Part shown: piece by piece, positions 54,575 to 64,000 of the stretch
How the letters are laid out: the number at the start of each line of letters is the position of its first letter
Position numbering within the stretch: position 1 is the first letter of the stretch
Source of the DNA: Atribacter laminatus
GTDB lineage: Bacteria > Atribacterota > Atribacteria > Atribacterales > Atribacteraceae
Assembly (NCBI RefSeq): GCF_015775515.1
Contig: NZ_CP065383.1
Span: 2,666,001-2,730,000 of the forward strand
DNA length: 64,000 nucleotides
Direction: 5' to 3'
Made by a program: the position numbers and the translations under genes
Notes under the pieces: generated by a model
What the model was told of the DNA's origin: nothing
Seen by the model: only the letters and a program-made list of their open reading frames with translations
Database searches by the model: none

Positions 54575-55676
54575 CTCACGATCGCTCCATAATAATTTTA
54601 ATCGAATACTACAGCATCTAAGCATCCCCAATGCTTCCCGAATAATCGGAGTAGTCAAGGCAGATGCTTACGGGCATGGCATAGAAAGCGTTTTGCTCCT
54701 TCAGAAGTGGGGCATGAATCGCTTTGGAGTTGCTACCGTTCAAGAGGGTGAAGCTCTCCGGCAATTAGGAATCAAAGGGACCATCTATTTATTAGGAGGA
54801 TTCATAAACCAGGAAATTCCTGGAATTTTTAAAAATCACTTAACACCCGCCCTTTCCTCTCGAGATGAATGGAATCAGCTGAAATCTGCTGTTCAATTGA
54901 ATCAACAAGAGCTGGAATTTCATTTAAAAATTGATTCGGGGATGTATCGAATGGGCTTTCTTCCGGGGGAGCTGGATGAATCATTCATCAAGCAAATAAG
55001 TCATCACCCCTATTTGCGTCTAAAAGGTGTAATGACCCACTTTGCCAGTTCAGAAAATGATCCTGCTTATACCCACCAGCAGTTTGAGATTTTTCAGAAA
55101 TTTTTACAGAATAAATCCCTATCGGAACAGATCCCAATTCAAAATTTAGAAAAGCATTGCTGTAACAGCGCAGGATTCCTTTTTTTCCCCCATTATCACC
55201 TCGATATGGTGAGAGTAGGAATTGCGTTATTTGGTGTTTCGCCCATCCAGGACCCTTCTCCAGTCCGATCACTTGGGTTATCACCAGTGATGAGGGTAAA
55301 AAGCCGGGTTAAACTTTTAAAAAACCTTCCATCGGGATGTTGTATTGGATATGGTGGAACCTGCATTACCCAACGTCCGACCCGATTGGCAGTTATTCCT
55401 ATCGGTTATGCTCAAGGGCTTTTGCGCCGTCTTTCAAACCGAATGGAGGTTTTAATCAAAGGACGACGAGCCAAATGCTTAGGAGTTATTTCCATGGATC
55501 AAATGATGGTAGATGTAACCTCTCTCCCTGATGTGAAAAGGGGAGATCTGGTTACAATTCTTGGATCAGATGGACCTGATGAAATTCGAGCGGAAGAGAT
55601 GGCTGCCTGGGCAGAAACCATTCCTCACGAAATTTTATGTAGTTTTATTCGGATTAAAAATCGGATTGTGGTATGA
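54540..55676 (+). CDS. alr: Alanine racemase
   Basis: Provides D-alanine for peptidoglycan. 378 residues; PLP lysine in VVKADAYGHG, GTIYLLGGF, IDSGMYRMGF, MTHFASSEND, NSAGFL, VRVGIALFGVSP and CISMDQMMVDVT-type catalytic tyrosine region (IGYGGTC) are present. GTG start; overlapping genes on both sides. Confidence 0.93.
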   Translation: MNTDYPLWIEIDSRSLHNNFNRILQHLSIPNASRIIGVVKADAYGHGIESVLLLQKWGMNRFGVATVQEGEALRQLGIKGTIYLLGGFINQEIPGIFKNHLTPALSSRDEWNQLKSAVQLNQQELEFHLKIDSGMYRMGFLPGELDESFIKQISHHPYLRLKGVMTHFASSENDPAYTHQQFEIFQKFLQNKSLSEQIPIQNLEKHCCNSAGFLFFPHYHLDMVRVGIALFGVSPIQDPSPVRSLGLSPVMRVKSRVKLLKNLPSGCCIGYGGTCITQRPTRLAVIPIGYAQGLLRRLSNRMEVLIKGRRAKCLGVISMDQMMVDVTSLPDVKRGDLVTILGSDGPDEIRAEEMAAWAETIPHEILCSFIRIKNRIVV

Positions 55677-56119
55677 CTCACCTTGATGCTCAATCATCAT
55701 CCAATGAAGCCCAAACCATGAAAATTGCCGGTTATTTTACTCAGACCTATTTTCAACCGGGAATTCCCATTCTTTTATCCGGTCAGTTAGGTGCTGGAAA
55801 AACCTATTTTACCAAAGGGATCGCTCAAGCACTGGGTATTTCCAGCCATGAGGTGATTAGTCCAAGCTTTGCTTTAATCAATGAATATCATGGCCCGGTT
55901 TATATTCTCAACCATATGGATTTTTATCGTCTCGAAAACTGGCAGGAGGTTGAACAGCTGGGGATCGAGGAATATTTAACCTCGCATTCTTTTACTGTTA
56001 TTGAATGGGGTGAACGTTTTTTAGCTCATTTTCCTCCTCCTTATTTTGTGGTTAAATTAACCGAAACTAATGAAAAAAATCGACTCATCGAAATCTTTTA
56101 TCAAGATTATGAAAAATAA
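55673..56119 (+). CDS. tsaE: tRNA t6A synthesis ATPase TsaE
   Basis: 148 residues; Walker A SGQLGAGKTYFTKGI and ISPSFALINEYHGPVYILNHMDFYRLE with Walker B-like VIEWGERF. ATPase component of the TsaB-TsaD-TsaE complex that forms threonylcarbamoyladenosine at position 37 of ANN-decoding tRNAs. Overlaps alr by ATGA. Confidence 0.93.
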   Translation: MTHLDAQSSSNEAQTMKIAGYFTQTYFQPGIPILLSGQLGAGKTYFTKGIAQALGISSHEVISPSFALINEYHGPVYILNHMDFYRLENWQEVEQLGIEEYLTSHSFTVIEWGERFLAHFPPPYFVVKLTETNEKNRLIEIFYQDYEK

Positions 56120-56819
56120 TCCATTACCGAATACTCTCGCCTTGGATACCAGTACTCCCTGGCTGACTTTATCTTTAGGAAACAGTTCCGAGATTATCTA
56201 TCAGCATCGATCCCAGGTCATTGCCGACCATTCCCGGATTCTGATTCAATCTTTAGAGAAAATGCAAAAAAGGGGGCTCTTTTCAAACTTTCCACCAGAA
56301 CGGATCGTTATCGGTCGCGGCCCTGGTTCTTTTACCGGAATAAAAATAACCAATATTACTGGCCGTTCTTTGGCTTACAGCTTGAATTGTCCTTTATATG
56401 GTTTTTCCACTTTGGAGATGTTAGCTTACCAGGGAAGTAGGCTCGTCTCACCCCATGAAGATTTGATTATTCTTCCGGTAATTTTTCATAAAAAGAATGA
56501 AGTCTTCTGGTCCGAATTTAAGTCAAACTTTCATAAACAATCGGATCGCCAAGTTAAAATACAAATTGGACCCTGTTCAAATATTATGAAGCTTTATTCT
56601 CCTAAAGATGTTTTGATTATTACTCCTTGGCAAGAACTCTATAGCCTTTTTCAAACCAGCCAATTTCAATGCCTTCACCCGGATAAATCGCAACCTGATT
56701 CCATTAACCTTATTGAATTAATGGAAAGTCGAGATATTTCTGTTCAAAAGAATGATTCTGAATTCTTCGAAGAAAGCGCTGAACCTTTATACGGATCGCG
56801 AGTCTTTGAGCATGAATAA
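56109..56819 (+). CDS. tsaB: tRNA t6A synthesis protein TsaB
   Basis: 236 residues from ATG 56109. The N-terminal LALDTSTPWLTLSLG and RIVIGRGPGSFTGIKITNITGRSLAYSLNCPLYGFSTLEMLA match TsaB, the scaffold partner of TsaD. Starts 11 bp before the tsaE stop, ends 8 bp into rimI. Confidence 0.92.
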   Translation: MKNNPLPNTLALDTSTPWLTLSLGNSSEIIYQHRSQVIADHSRILIQSLEKMQKRGLFSNFPPERIVIGRGPGSFTGIKITNITGRSLAYSLNCPLYGFSTLEMLAYQGSRLVSPHEDLIILPVIFHKKNEVFWSEFKSNFHKQSDRQVKIQIGPCSNIMKLYSPKDVLIITPWQELYSLFQTSQFQCLHPDKSQPDSINLIELMESRDISVQKNDSEFFEESAEPLYGSRVFEHE

Positions 56820-57285
56820 CTCTCCTTTCCCAACCGAACCCTATGCCATTGAAAAGATGAAACCAATCCATTTATCAGCGGTTTTAGCTATAGAAAAGAA
56901 ATCTTTCCCCCAGCCCTGGAGTTTATCTCTTTTTATGAGCGAATTTACCAACCGTCTGGCAACTTACCTAGTTCTTCGCCTGAAAAGAAAGGTGATTGGT
57001 TACATAGGTTATTGGTATCTTTTCGAAGAAGCTCACATAACCACTTTTGCCATACATCCCGATTATCGCCGTCAGGGATTGGGGAAGCAACTCCTCAAAC
57101 ACGCTCTGAACCTAATTTTGAATCAGGGTTGTCATGAAGTTTTTCTTGAAGTAAGAATTTCCAATTTCCCTGCCCAAAATCTTTATCATTCTCTGGGTTT
57201 TACTGCCGTTGGAATTCGAAAAAAATACTACATTGATGGTGAAGATGCCATCATTATGAAAAAAATCATGAGTCAAGAAAGTTAA
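56812..57285 (+). CDS. rimI: Ribosomal protein S18-alanine N-acetyltransferase
   Basis: 158 residues. GNAT domain with IHPDYRRQGLGKQLLKHAL (acetyl-CoA loop), CHEVFLEVRISNFPAQNLYHSLGF and GIRKKYYIDGEDAIIMKK, the RimI signature. Translationally coupled to tsaB, 16 bp before tsaD, as in many bacteria. Confidence 0.92.
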   Translation: MNNSPFPTEPYAIEKMKPIHLSAVLAIEKKSFPQPWSLSLFMSEFTNRLATYLVLRLKRKVIGYIGYWYLFEEAHITTFAIHPDYRRQGLGKQLLKHALNLILNQGCHEVFLEVRISNFPAQNLYHSLGFTAVGIRKKYYIDGEDAIIMKKIMSQES

Positions 57286-57300
57286 AAAGAAAGGATTATC

Positions 57301-58317
57301 ATGTACTGTTTGGCAATTGAAACTAGTTGCGATGATACCTGTGTCGCTATTATAAAAAATGGGAATACTATTCTCTCCAATGTAATATCCAGTCAAATCG
57401 ATATTCATCGTCGTTTTGGTGGAGTTGTTCCAGAAGTCGCATCCCGACGCCATTTGGAATATTTGATTCCGGCTTTAGAACAGGCTTTTCAACAGGCCAA
57501 TCTCACTCTAAAAAATATCGATTTAATTGCAGTAACCCGTGGCCCAGGGTTAACTGGATCACTGCTAATGGGACTTTGTATGGGGAAAACTTTCTCTATC
57601 CTCCATCAAAAACCCTTCATCGCCGTCAATCATTTGGAAGGACATCTTTTTGCTTCTCGATTGGACCACCCAGACATTACCCCACCTTTCATTTCACTCA
57701 TCGTTTCAGGAGGGCATACCGAGTTAACCGTGGTTCAAGACTGGGGCAAATATGTTCATTTAGGACGAACTCGTGACGATGCTGCCGGAGAAGTTTTTGA
57801 TAAGGTAGCTAAATATCTGAAAATCGGCTATCCAGGCGGCCCTTTAATTGACAATCGAGCAAGCAACGCCAATCCAACTCGCTTCCATTTTCGGGGAGGG
57901 TTAGAAGATCAAGAAAATTATGATTTCAGCTTCAGCGGTCTCAAAACTGCGGTTATTCGAGCTTATGACCAGCTTTCTGATTCTTCCAAAAAAGATGAAA
58001 AGGGAATCAACGATCTTTTGGCATCCTTTCAGCAAAGTGTGGTTCGTACTCTCTGGAAAAAAACCATCCGAGCTGTTAAAAAAACCGGTATTCGAAGTGT
58101 ATCGCTGGGAGGTGGAGTAGCAGCGAACAGCTCCCTCCGTTCGCTTTTTTCACAAAAAGGATTTCAAAACAACATAAAAGTTTATCTCCCATCACCAGCC
58201 TTATGTACTGATAACGCTGCTATGATAGGAAGTTGTGGCTCTTTTCATTTTTCCTTCGGAAGGATTAGCCCTCTCGACTTGGAACCTGATCCCCAGCTTC
58301 GCTTGGGTGACGTATGA
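57301..58317 (+). CDS. tsaD: tRNA t6A transferase TsaD
   Basis: 338 residues. LAIETSCDDTCVAII, metal ligands HLEGH, SGGHTELTVV, DDAAGEVFDKVAK, and GGVAANSSLR with LCTDNAAMIG are all present. Catalyses transfer of threonylcarbamoyl to A37. AAAGGA precedes the ATG. Last gene of the long packed series starting at the racemase. Confidence 0.95.
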   Translation: MYCLAIETSCDDTCVAIIKNGNTILSNVISSQIDIHRRFGGVVPEVASRRHLEYLIPALEQAFQQANLTLKNIDLIAVTRGPGLTGSLLMGLCMGKTFSILHQKPFIAVNHLEGHLFASRLDHPDITPPFISLIVSGGHTELTVVQDWGKYVHLGRTRDDAAGEVFDKVAKYLKIGYPGGPLIDNRASNANPTRFHFRGGLEDQENYDFSFSGLKTAVIRAYDQLSDSSKKDEKGINDLLASFQQSVVRTLWKKTIRAVKKTGIRSVSLGGGVAANSSLRSLFSQKGFQNNIKVYLPSPALCTDNAAMIGSCGSFHFSFGRISPLDLEPDPQLRLGDV

Positions 58318-58637
58318 AGCTCAATTGTGAAATTTCTCAATTGATAGGTAATTTTTATGTATTGACCTTGCTTTATTCTATAGCCAATGTGAGCTGGTTG
58401 AATTTTCACCTTTGTTTGATTAATATATTATGATATATTTTCAATGAACCTATAGGTTTTTTTCTTCATTAACGTTATAATATATTTTTGTCGCTGATTT
58501 CTAAGAAACTAAAGCTATTCTGATTCACTCCGCTTTAGATTTCGATGCTTTGCCAGACTTCTCCCCAGAGAATAGTCTGACCTTTTCCATGAAATGGAAA
58601 TAATCTATACGATATAATAGAAGGGAAGGTGTTAATT
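58318..58637. other. Upstream region of groL
   Basis: 320 bp without a gene. AT-rich (about 58370-58480) with several -10-like boxes. An inverted repeat TTCCAT-gaa-ATGGAA at about 58585-58599 is followed by TATAAT at 58613-58618, only 20 bp before the start codon. No CIRCE element (TTAGCACTC/GAGTGCTAA) and no groES-like frame are visible. Confidence 0.55.
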
Positions 58638-60221
58638 ATGCCAAAAAAACTCATTTTCGATGAAGAAGCTCGCCGTGCAATTGAAAAAGGAGCGAATATT
58701 ATTACCGATTCGGTAAAGCTAACCTTAGGCCCTAAGGGTCGAAATGTCATTTTAGAAAAAAAATTCGGAGGGCCAACCATCACCAATGACGGGGTTACAA
58801 TTGCCCGAGAAATTGAGGTCAAAGATCCTTTTGAAAATATCGGAGTAACCTTGGTCCGAGAAGTTGCAACCAAAACCAACGATATAGCTGGAGATGGAAC
58901 CACTACAGCCATGGTCCTTGCCCAAAAAATGATCCGCAATGGATTGAAAAATGTCACCGCCGGTTATAATCCAGTTTTTCTTAAAAATGGTATGGATAAA
59001 ATTCTCGTCCAAATCGTCGATAAAATTAACCAATACAGTATTCCGGTTGATGATCAAAAATCCATCGCTCAGGTCGCCGCAATCTCCGCAAAAGATCAGT
59101 CAATTGGTCAAATCATTGCCGAAGCCATTGAAAAAGTTGGAAGAGATGGTGTCATTACCGTGGAAGAATCCAAATCAACCGAAACCACACTTGAGGTGGT
59201 TGAGGGCATGCAATTTGATCGGGGATATCTTTCTCCTTATATGGTAACCGATCAGGAGAGAATGGTTTGTATTCTGGAAAATCCCTATATTTTGATTACT
59301 GATTCTAAAATTAGCTCCATTCAAACGCTGCTCCCCATACTCCAGCAGGTCGTCCAAACCGGAAAACCTCTATTGATCATTGCCGAAGATTTAGAAGGTG
59401 AAGCCTTAGCGACTTTAGTGGTCAATCGACTTCGTGGTGCACTCAACGTTGCAGCAGTAAAAGCACCGGCTTTTGGAGATCGACGGAAGGAAATCCTTCA
59501 CGACCTGGCTATTCTTACCGGTGGTCAGGTTATCTCCCAGGAAATGGGGATGAAATTAGAGAAAGTCAGCATAGATCTTTTAGGAAAAGCCGGTTCGGTA
59601 AAAATCAATAAAGACAACACCATCATTGTTGATGGCCAGGGAAATCCCGATGAAATAAAAGCTCGAGAAAAGGAAATCCGAGTACAAATTGAAAAGACCG
59701 ATTCCAGTTATGACCGTGAAAAACTTCAGGAACGATTGGCAAAGTTAATTGGAGGAGTGGCAATCATCAAAGTAGGAGCACTCTCCGAAACCGAGCTCAA
59801 AGAAAAGAAACATCGAGTTGAAGATGCTCTCTCAGCAACTCGTTCGGCTATTGAAGAAGGTATCGTTCCCGGAGGAGGATCAATACTTCTGCATATTGGA
59901 CAGGAAATCTCTATTGATAACCTATCCAATGATGAGCAAATTGGTGCTCAAATCGTTTTAAATGCTTTGGAAGAACCTCTCAAAAGAATCGCTGAAAATT
60001 CTGGATACCAAGGGAACATTATCGCTGGAAAGGTTCGAGACCTGGATAAAAAAATGGGTTTTAACGCTATGACCGGTGATTTGGTTGACATGGTCAAATC
60101 GGGAATAGTAGATCCTGCCAAGGTTACTCGAGCTGCTCTCCAAAATGCTGTGAGCATTGCATCCTTAGCCTTGACTACCCAAACCATCATAGCTGAGCAC
60201 AAAGAAGAAGAACCGGAGTAA
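58638..60221 (+). CDS. groL: Chaperonin GroEL
   Basis: About 527 residues of a 60-kDa chaperonin. [47 protein letters not shown] (ATPase Asp), [58 protein letters not shown] are diagnostic. The usual GGM-repeat tail is absent: it ends [10 protein letters not shown]. No groES lies directly upstream. GGAAGG precedes ATG 58638. Confidence 0.95.
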   Translation: MPKKLIFDEEARRAIEKGANIITDSVKLTLGPKGRNVILEKKFGGPTITNDGVTIAREIEVKDPFENIGVTLVREVATKTNDIAGDGTTTAMVLAQKMIRNGLKNVTAGYNPVFLKNGMDKILVQIVDKINQYSIPVDDQKSIAQVAAISAKDQSIGQIIAEAIEKVGRDGVITVEESKSTETTLEVVEGMQFDRGYLSPYMVTDQERMVCILENPYILITDSKISSIQTLLPILQQVVQTGKPLLIIAEDLEGEALATLVVNRLRGALNVAAVKAPAFGDRRKEILHDLAILTGGQVISQEMGMKLEKVSIDLLGKAGSVKINKDNTIIVDGQGNPDEIKAREKEIRVQIEKTDSSYDREKLQERLAKLIGGVAIIKVGALSETELKEKKHRVEDALSATRSAIEEGIVPGGGSILLHIGQEISIDNLSNDEQIGAQIVLNALEEPLKRIAENSGYQGNIIAGKVRDLDKKMGFNAMTGDLVDMVKSGIVDPAKVTRAALQNAVSIASLALTTQTIIAEHKEEEPE

Positions 60222-60230
60222 AGACAATGT

Positions 60231-60280
60231 ACAATCCGAGTTTTCCAACCATCGGATTACAGGAAAACTCGGATTGTTCT
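60231..60280 (+). terminator. Intrinsic terminator of groL
   Basis: 16-bp perfect stem ACAATCCGAGTTTTCC/GGAAAACTCGGATTGT around a 15-base loop, followed by TCTTATAT. Nine bp after the groL stop. Confidence 0.85.
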
Positions 60281-60596
60281 TATATAATCAATTCAAGTGT
60301 GCTATTTTGATAATAACCAAAGGACACCCCTTCAAGGAGGGGGATTTTTAAATGTTTATTCCTTTATCACACAACTTCAAAACCTTCTTTTGGGTTGGGG
60401 TGTCCCCATACGTTTTCCTTTGCTTTCAAACTGGAGTGGAGTCGAATCCTACCTATTTATACCTACTCAGTGTCCGATATTATGTCTCAAAGAGAGAAAA
60501 AGAAAAGCGTCAACCATAATGAATCAAAGGGAATATATTTGTGAATCAATACTTGGTTTTTAATACTGCTGAGATGAACGGAGGAAGGTGAAACCC
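60281..60596. other. Leader region before guaB3
   Basis: 315 bp without a sure gene. A 9-bp complementary pair GGACACCCC (60322-60330) and GGGGTGTCC (60397-60405) can enclose about 65 bases that also hold the CCCCTTCAAGGAGGGG hairpin. A 55-codon frame (60352-60519) follows an AAGGAGGGGG site, but its product MFIPLSHNFKTFFWVG... is unlike known proteins. Could be a structured leader or another dispersed repeat. Confidence 0.4.
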
Positions 60597-61763
60597 ATGC
60601 ATGAAGTGTCATTAGGAAAATACCGGATGGCTCGAATGACTTACGGGTTTGATGAAATTTCCTTGGTTCCTGGACTTCGAACCATAGACCCGCTAGATGT
60701 TGACCTAAGCATCTCCATTGGGAATGAACATCTCGACCTCCCTATACTTGGAGCAGCCATGGATGGAGTTATTGATCCGATAATGGCGGTGACTATGGGA
60801 AAATTGGGTGCCGTGGGAGTTCTCAACCTGGAAGGCATATTCTGTCGTTATCAAGATCCCTATCCGATGATTTCCAGTCTTATTCAAAAATCACGAGAAG
60901 AAATCACCAGTTTCTTGCAAAAAACCTATCAAGAACCAATCCAAGAATCACTTATAAAAGAACGAATCCAGCAAATTAAATCCCAGGGTGTTCTTACCGC
61001 CGCATCAGTGACTCCTTCTCGAGCTCAAACCTTAGGCATTAAAGCCATTGAAGCCGGTCTCGATCTCTTGGTTATCCAATCCACCGTCACTACTCGGGAA
61101 TTTTTATCTTCTCGGAGCACTGCTTTTGATTTAAAAAGCTTTTGCCAAGGTCTTCCTATACCGGTTATCGTTGGAAATTGTGCAACTTACGAAGTTGCTC
61201 TGGAATTAATGAAAGCCGGTGCTTCAGGAATTTTAGTGGGCATTGGGCCAGGTGCTGCCTGTACGACTCGTGCTGTATTGGGAATAGGGATCCCTCAAAT
61301 TACTGCTACTGTTGATGCAGCAGCTGCTCGTTATGACTATTGGAAAGAAACCGGTCGATATGTAACGGTCATTACCGATGGAGGAATGAGAGTTGGTGGT
61401 GACGTTGCCAAAGCGATTGCCAGCGGTGCTGATGCCGTCATGCTTGGTTCTCCTTTAGCTTCGGCGCAAGAGGCTCCGGGTCAAGGCCATCATTGGGGGA
61501 TGGCAACTCCCGACCCCAACCTTCCCCGTGGTACACTGGTTAAAGTTGGCATTAAAGGAACCTTAAAAGAAATTCTGCTTGGACCCAGCCATGTCACCGA
61601 TGGAACGATGAATTTTGTTGGTGCTTTAAGAGGTTCAATGGGTTCTTTGGGAGCTCAAAACATTAAAGAAATGCAGCAAATCCCTATCGATATATCTCCA
61701 AGCATTTGGACTGAAGGAAAATTTCTTCAGAAAATTCAAGGAGTGGGCATGGGGAGGTCATAA
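60597..61763 (+). CDS. IMP dehydrogenase-family protein, GuaB3 type
   Basis: About 388 residues. The barrel of IMP dehydrogenase is present without CBS domains: DEISLVPGLRTIDPLDVDLS, LPILGAAMDGVID, catalytic loop VGIGPGAACTTRAVLGIGIPQITA (the cysteine), ITDGGMRVGGDVAKAIASGADAVMLGSPLA. The form is that of the GuaB3 family, which oxidises IMP to XMP in some bacteria. ATG 60597 with GGAGG 11 bases upstream. It overlaps guaA by TAATG, so the pair gives IMP to XMP to GMP. Confidence 0.88.
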   Translation: MHEVSLGKYRMARMTYGFDEISLVPGLRTIDPLDVDLSISIGNEHLDLPILGAAMDGVIDPIMAVTMGKLGAVGVLNLEGIFCRYQDPYPMISSLIQKSREEITSFLQKTYQEPIQESLIKERIQQIKSQGVLTAASVTPSRAQTLGIKAIEAGLDLLVIQSTVTTREFLSSRSTAFDLKSFCQGLPIPVIVGNCATYEVALELMKAGASGILVGIGPGAACTTRAVLGIGIPQITATVDAAAARYDYWKETGRYVTVITDGGMRVGGDVAKAIASGADAVMLGSPLASAQEAPGQGHHWGMATPDPNLPRGTLVKVGIKGTLKEILLGPSHVTDGTMNFVGALRGSMGSLGAQNIKEMQQIPIDISPSIWTEGKFLQKIQGVGMGRS

Positions 61764-63298
61764 TGGACAAAATCGTAATTTTAGATTTTGGTTCCCAATA
61801 CACCCAGCTCATTGCTCGAAGAATCAGGGAATATCAGGTTTATTGTGAAATCTGGCCTTATCACTTAAAAGAATGTGATTTGAATAGTTCCGATATCAAA
61901 GGGATCATCCTCTCGGGAAGTCCCTACAGTGTTGCTGACTCTCGCGCTCCTTTGCTGGAAGAGATGGTTCTCAAATCCAATAAACCTTTATTGGGAATAT
62001 GCTACGGTCTTCATCTTTTAGTGAAAACTTTAGGTGGGAAGGTGGTCCAGTCCCAAACTCGAGAATACGGGAAAGCCCTCCTGACAATTTTGGAAAAAAG
62101 AGGCATCTTTGAAGGTTTCGGAAACGAAATAGTTTGCTGGATGAGTCACGGTGATAGCGTTAAAGAAATTCCGCCGCAATTCCAATGTATTGCTCGAACT
62201 GAAACCTGTGACTATGCTGCTATTGTCGATGATCAGAGAAGAATTTGGGGAATTCAGTTTCACCCTGAGGTATCTCACACTCCTTTAGGAAAAGAGATAT
62301 TATCCAACTTCATTTTTAACGTATGCGGATGTGCTCCGGATTGGACAGCAGAATCAATCGTCAAACAACAAATTCAATGGCTCCGCAATACTGCTCAAAA
62401 GGAAAAAGTGGTCTGTGCTTTAAGTGGTGGAGTCGATTCGGTAACTGCAGCAGTTTTAACCTACCGAGCGATTGGCGATCAGCTGAGCTGTATCTTCGTG
62501 AATAATGGTTTGATGAGAAAGGGTGAGCCAGAACACGTTCTCCGGAATATGGAAGCTCTATTGGGAAAGGGACGGGTTATTGCCGTCGATGCTAAAGATC
62601 GTTTTTTAAAAGAACTTCAGGGTGTTATCGACCCAGAACAAAAAAGAAAAATTATTGGTCGGGTTTTTATCGAAGTTTTCGAAGAAGAAGCCCGAAATTT
62701 AGGTGATGCCACTTGCTTGCTCCAGGGCACCACTTATCCTGATGTTATAGAAAGCATCTCGGTTTGCGGACCATCGGTAAAAATCAAAAGCCACCATAAT
62801 GTTGGCGGGCTCCCCGAACTGATGCATCTTCGGGTAATCGAACCTTTGCGATTCCTTTTCAAAGATGAAGTCCGACAATTAGCAATAGAATTAGGCATTC
62901 CCGATGAGATTGTTTGGCGACAACCCTTTCCCGGGCCGGGTCTTGCGGTCAGAATTATTGGTGAAGTAACCGAAAACCGACTGGAAATTTTGCGGGATAT
63001 GGATTACATCATCTATCAAGAGTTGAGGAATTCCCCAATTTTCAAAAAACTTTGGCAATCCTTCGGCGTGTTGGTTCCAGTTCGAAGCGTAGGCATCATG
63101 GGGGATGAGAGAACCTATAAATACGTCGGTGTACTTCGGGCTGTCATGAGTGAAGATGGGATGACCGCCGATTGGGCAAAAATTTCCTACGAAGCCTTAG
63201 ACATAATCGCCCGCCGAGTGGTGAATGAAGTTGCTGGTATTGGACGAATGGTTTTTGATATTACTTCCAAACCACCGGCGACAATTGAATGGGAATAG
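61763..63298 (+). CDS. guaA: GMP synthase (glutamine-hydrolysing)
   Basis: 511 residues. The N-terminal glutamine amidotransferase has GICYGLHLL (nucleophile C) and GIQFHPEVSHTPLG (H/E). The ATP-pyrophosphatase shows VCALSGGVDSVTAAVL. The C-terminal dimer domain is complete: RQPFPGPGLAVRIIGEV and SKPPATIEWE. Turns XMP into GMP. Overlaps guaB3 by one base pair at the stop. Confidence 0.96.
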   Translation: MDKIVILDFGSQYTQLIARRIREYQVYCEIWPYHLKECDLNSSDIKGIILSGSPYSVADSRAPLLEEMVLKSNKPLLGICYGLHLLVKTLGGKVVQSQTREYGKALLTILEKRGIFEGFGNEIVCWMSHGDSVKEIPPQFQCIARTETCDYAAIVDDQRRIWGIQFHPEVSHTPLGKEILSNFIFNVCGCAPDWTAESIVKQQIQWLRNTAQKEKVVCALSGGVDSVTAAVLTYRAIGDQLSCIFVNNGLMRKGEPEHVLRNMEALLGKGRVIAVDAKDRFLKELQGVIDPEQKRKIIGRVFIEVFEEEARNLGDATCLLQGTTYPDVIESISVCGPSVKIKSHHNVGGLPELMHLRVIEPLRFLFKDEVRQLAIELGIPDEIVWRQPFPGPGLAVRIIGEVTENRLEILRDMDYIIYQELRNSPIFKKLWQSFGVLVPVRSVGIMGDERTYKYVGVLRAVMSEDGMTADWAKISYEALDIIARRVVNEVAGIGRMVFDITSKPPATIEWE

Positions 63299-63333
63299 AA
63301 AACGAATACTGTATAAATAATATTGGAAAATAA

Positions 63334-64000
<667 letters not shown>

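Noticed and set aside
58318-58637. CIRCE operator and groES before groL
   Set aside because: Neither the TTAGCACTC/GAGTGCTAA pair nor a co-chaperonin frame is present.
60352-60519. 55-codon frame with strong AAGGAGGGGG site before guaB3
   Set aside because: The site is part of a self-complementary CCCCTTCAAGGAGGGG motif like those in the repeats; the product resembles nothing known. Kept only as part of the leader description.

Overview
The window is a 64 kb piece of an AT-rich chromosome from a diderm, probably anaerobic bacterium. The diderm call rests on a predicted outer-membrane barrel protein (22879-25548) and a truncated porin-like S-layer-homology protein (34199-34810). Gene content (branched-chain amino acid and sugar ABC uptake, exported acetolactate decarboxylase, several c-di-GMP proteins, GuaB3-type IMP dehydrogenase, ornithine racemase) fits a fermentative candidate-phylum lineage such as Atribacterota. 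That placement is inference; no 16S gene is present.

Layout. 1-9800: exported isoaspartyl methyltransferase, a membrane spermidine-synthase-like protein, a diguanylate cyclase, an IS110 element, a dispersed-repeat field with a radical-SAM pseudogene, an ActP/DUF485 acetate-type symporter pair and a small exported protein. 9800-16400: acetyltransferase, zinc polyol dehydrogenase, a second repeat field, an intact IS4-family element, small membrane/secreted proteins and an M29 aminopeptidase. 16500-27200: tRNA-Arg(UCG), two large GGDEF/HD-GYP c-di-GMP proteins flanking a Gfo/Idh/MocA dehydrogenase, a peptidase/propeller/barrel fusion and an AllA-like protein. 27300-34000 (minus strand): a sugar ABC importer lacking its ATPase, with a fucose-isomerase-like enzyme, acetolactate decarboxylase and ThiT. 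34200-41000: a Liv amino-acid importer with a LivM-LivG fusion, and a class II aldolase. 41200-64000: housekeeping DNA: comEC-holA, rpsT, rplM-rpsI, a tightly packed series (ornithine racemase, argF, cdaA, YbbR-like stub, EF-G-like, acpS, nnr, alr, tsaE, tsaB, rimI, tsaD), groL, then guaB3-guaA-purA (purA runs off the end).

Most notable observation. The 5' non-coding end of the IS110 element (about 5741-5971, minus strand) folds on paper into two internal-loop hairpins. The first carries short segments matching the two halves of the element's own insertion site. The second carries segments matching the element's own two ends. This is the architecture of a bridge RNA (known from IS621). Joining the two ends of the element would also create a promoter (TTGACA, 17-bp spacer, TATATT) that would drive this RNA. 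The empty target can be rebuilt from other copies of the dispersed repeat, and one perfect unoccupied site for the same guides lies at 11865-11874. All of this was read by eye; no folding, alignment or database search was run.

A mosaic dispersed repeat family (modules ending in a conserved TATCCTGAAAATA tag) occupies at least five intergenic places and seems to be the landing ground for the IS110 element.
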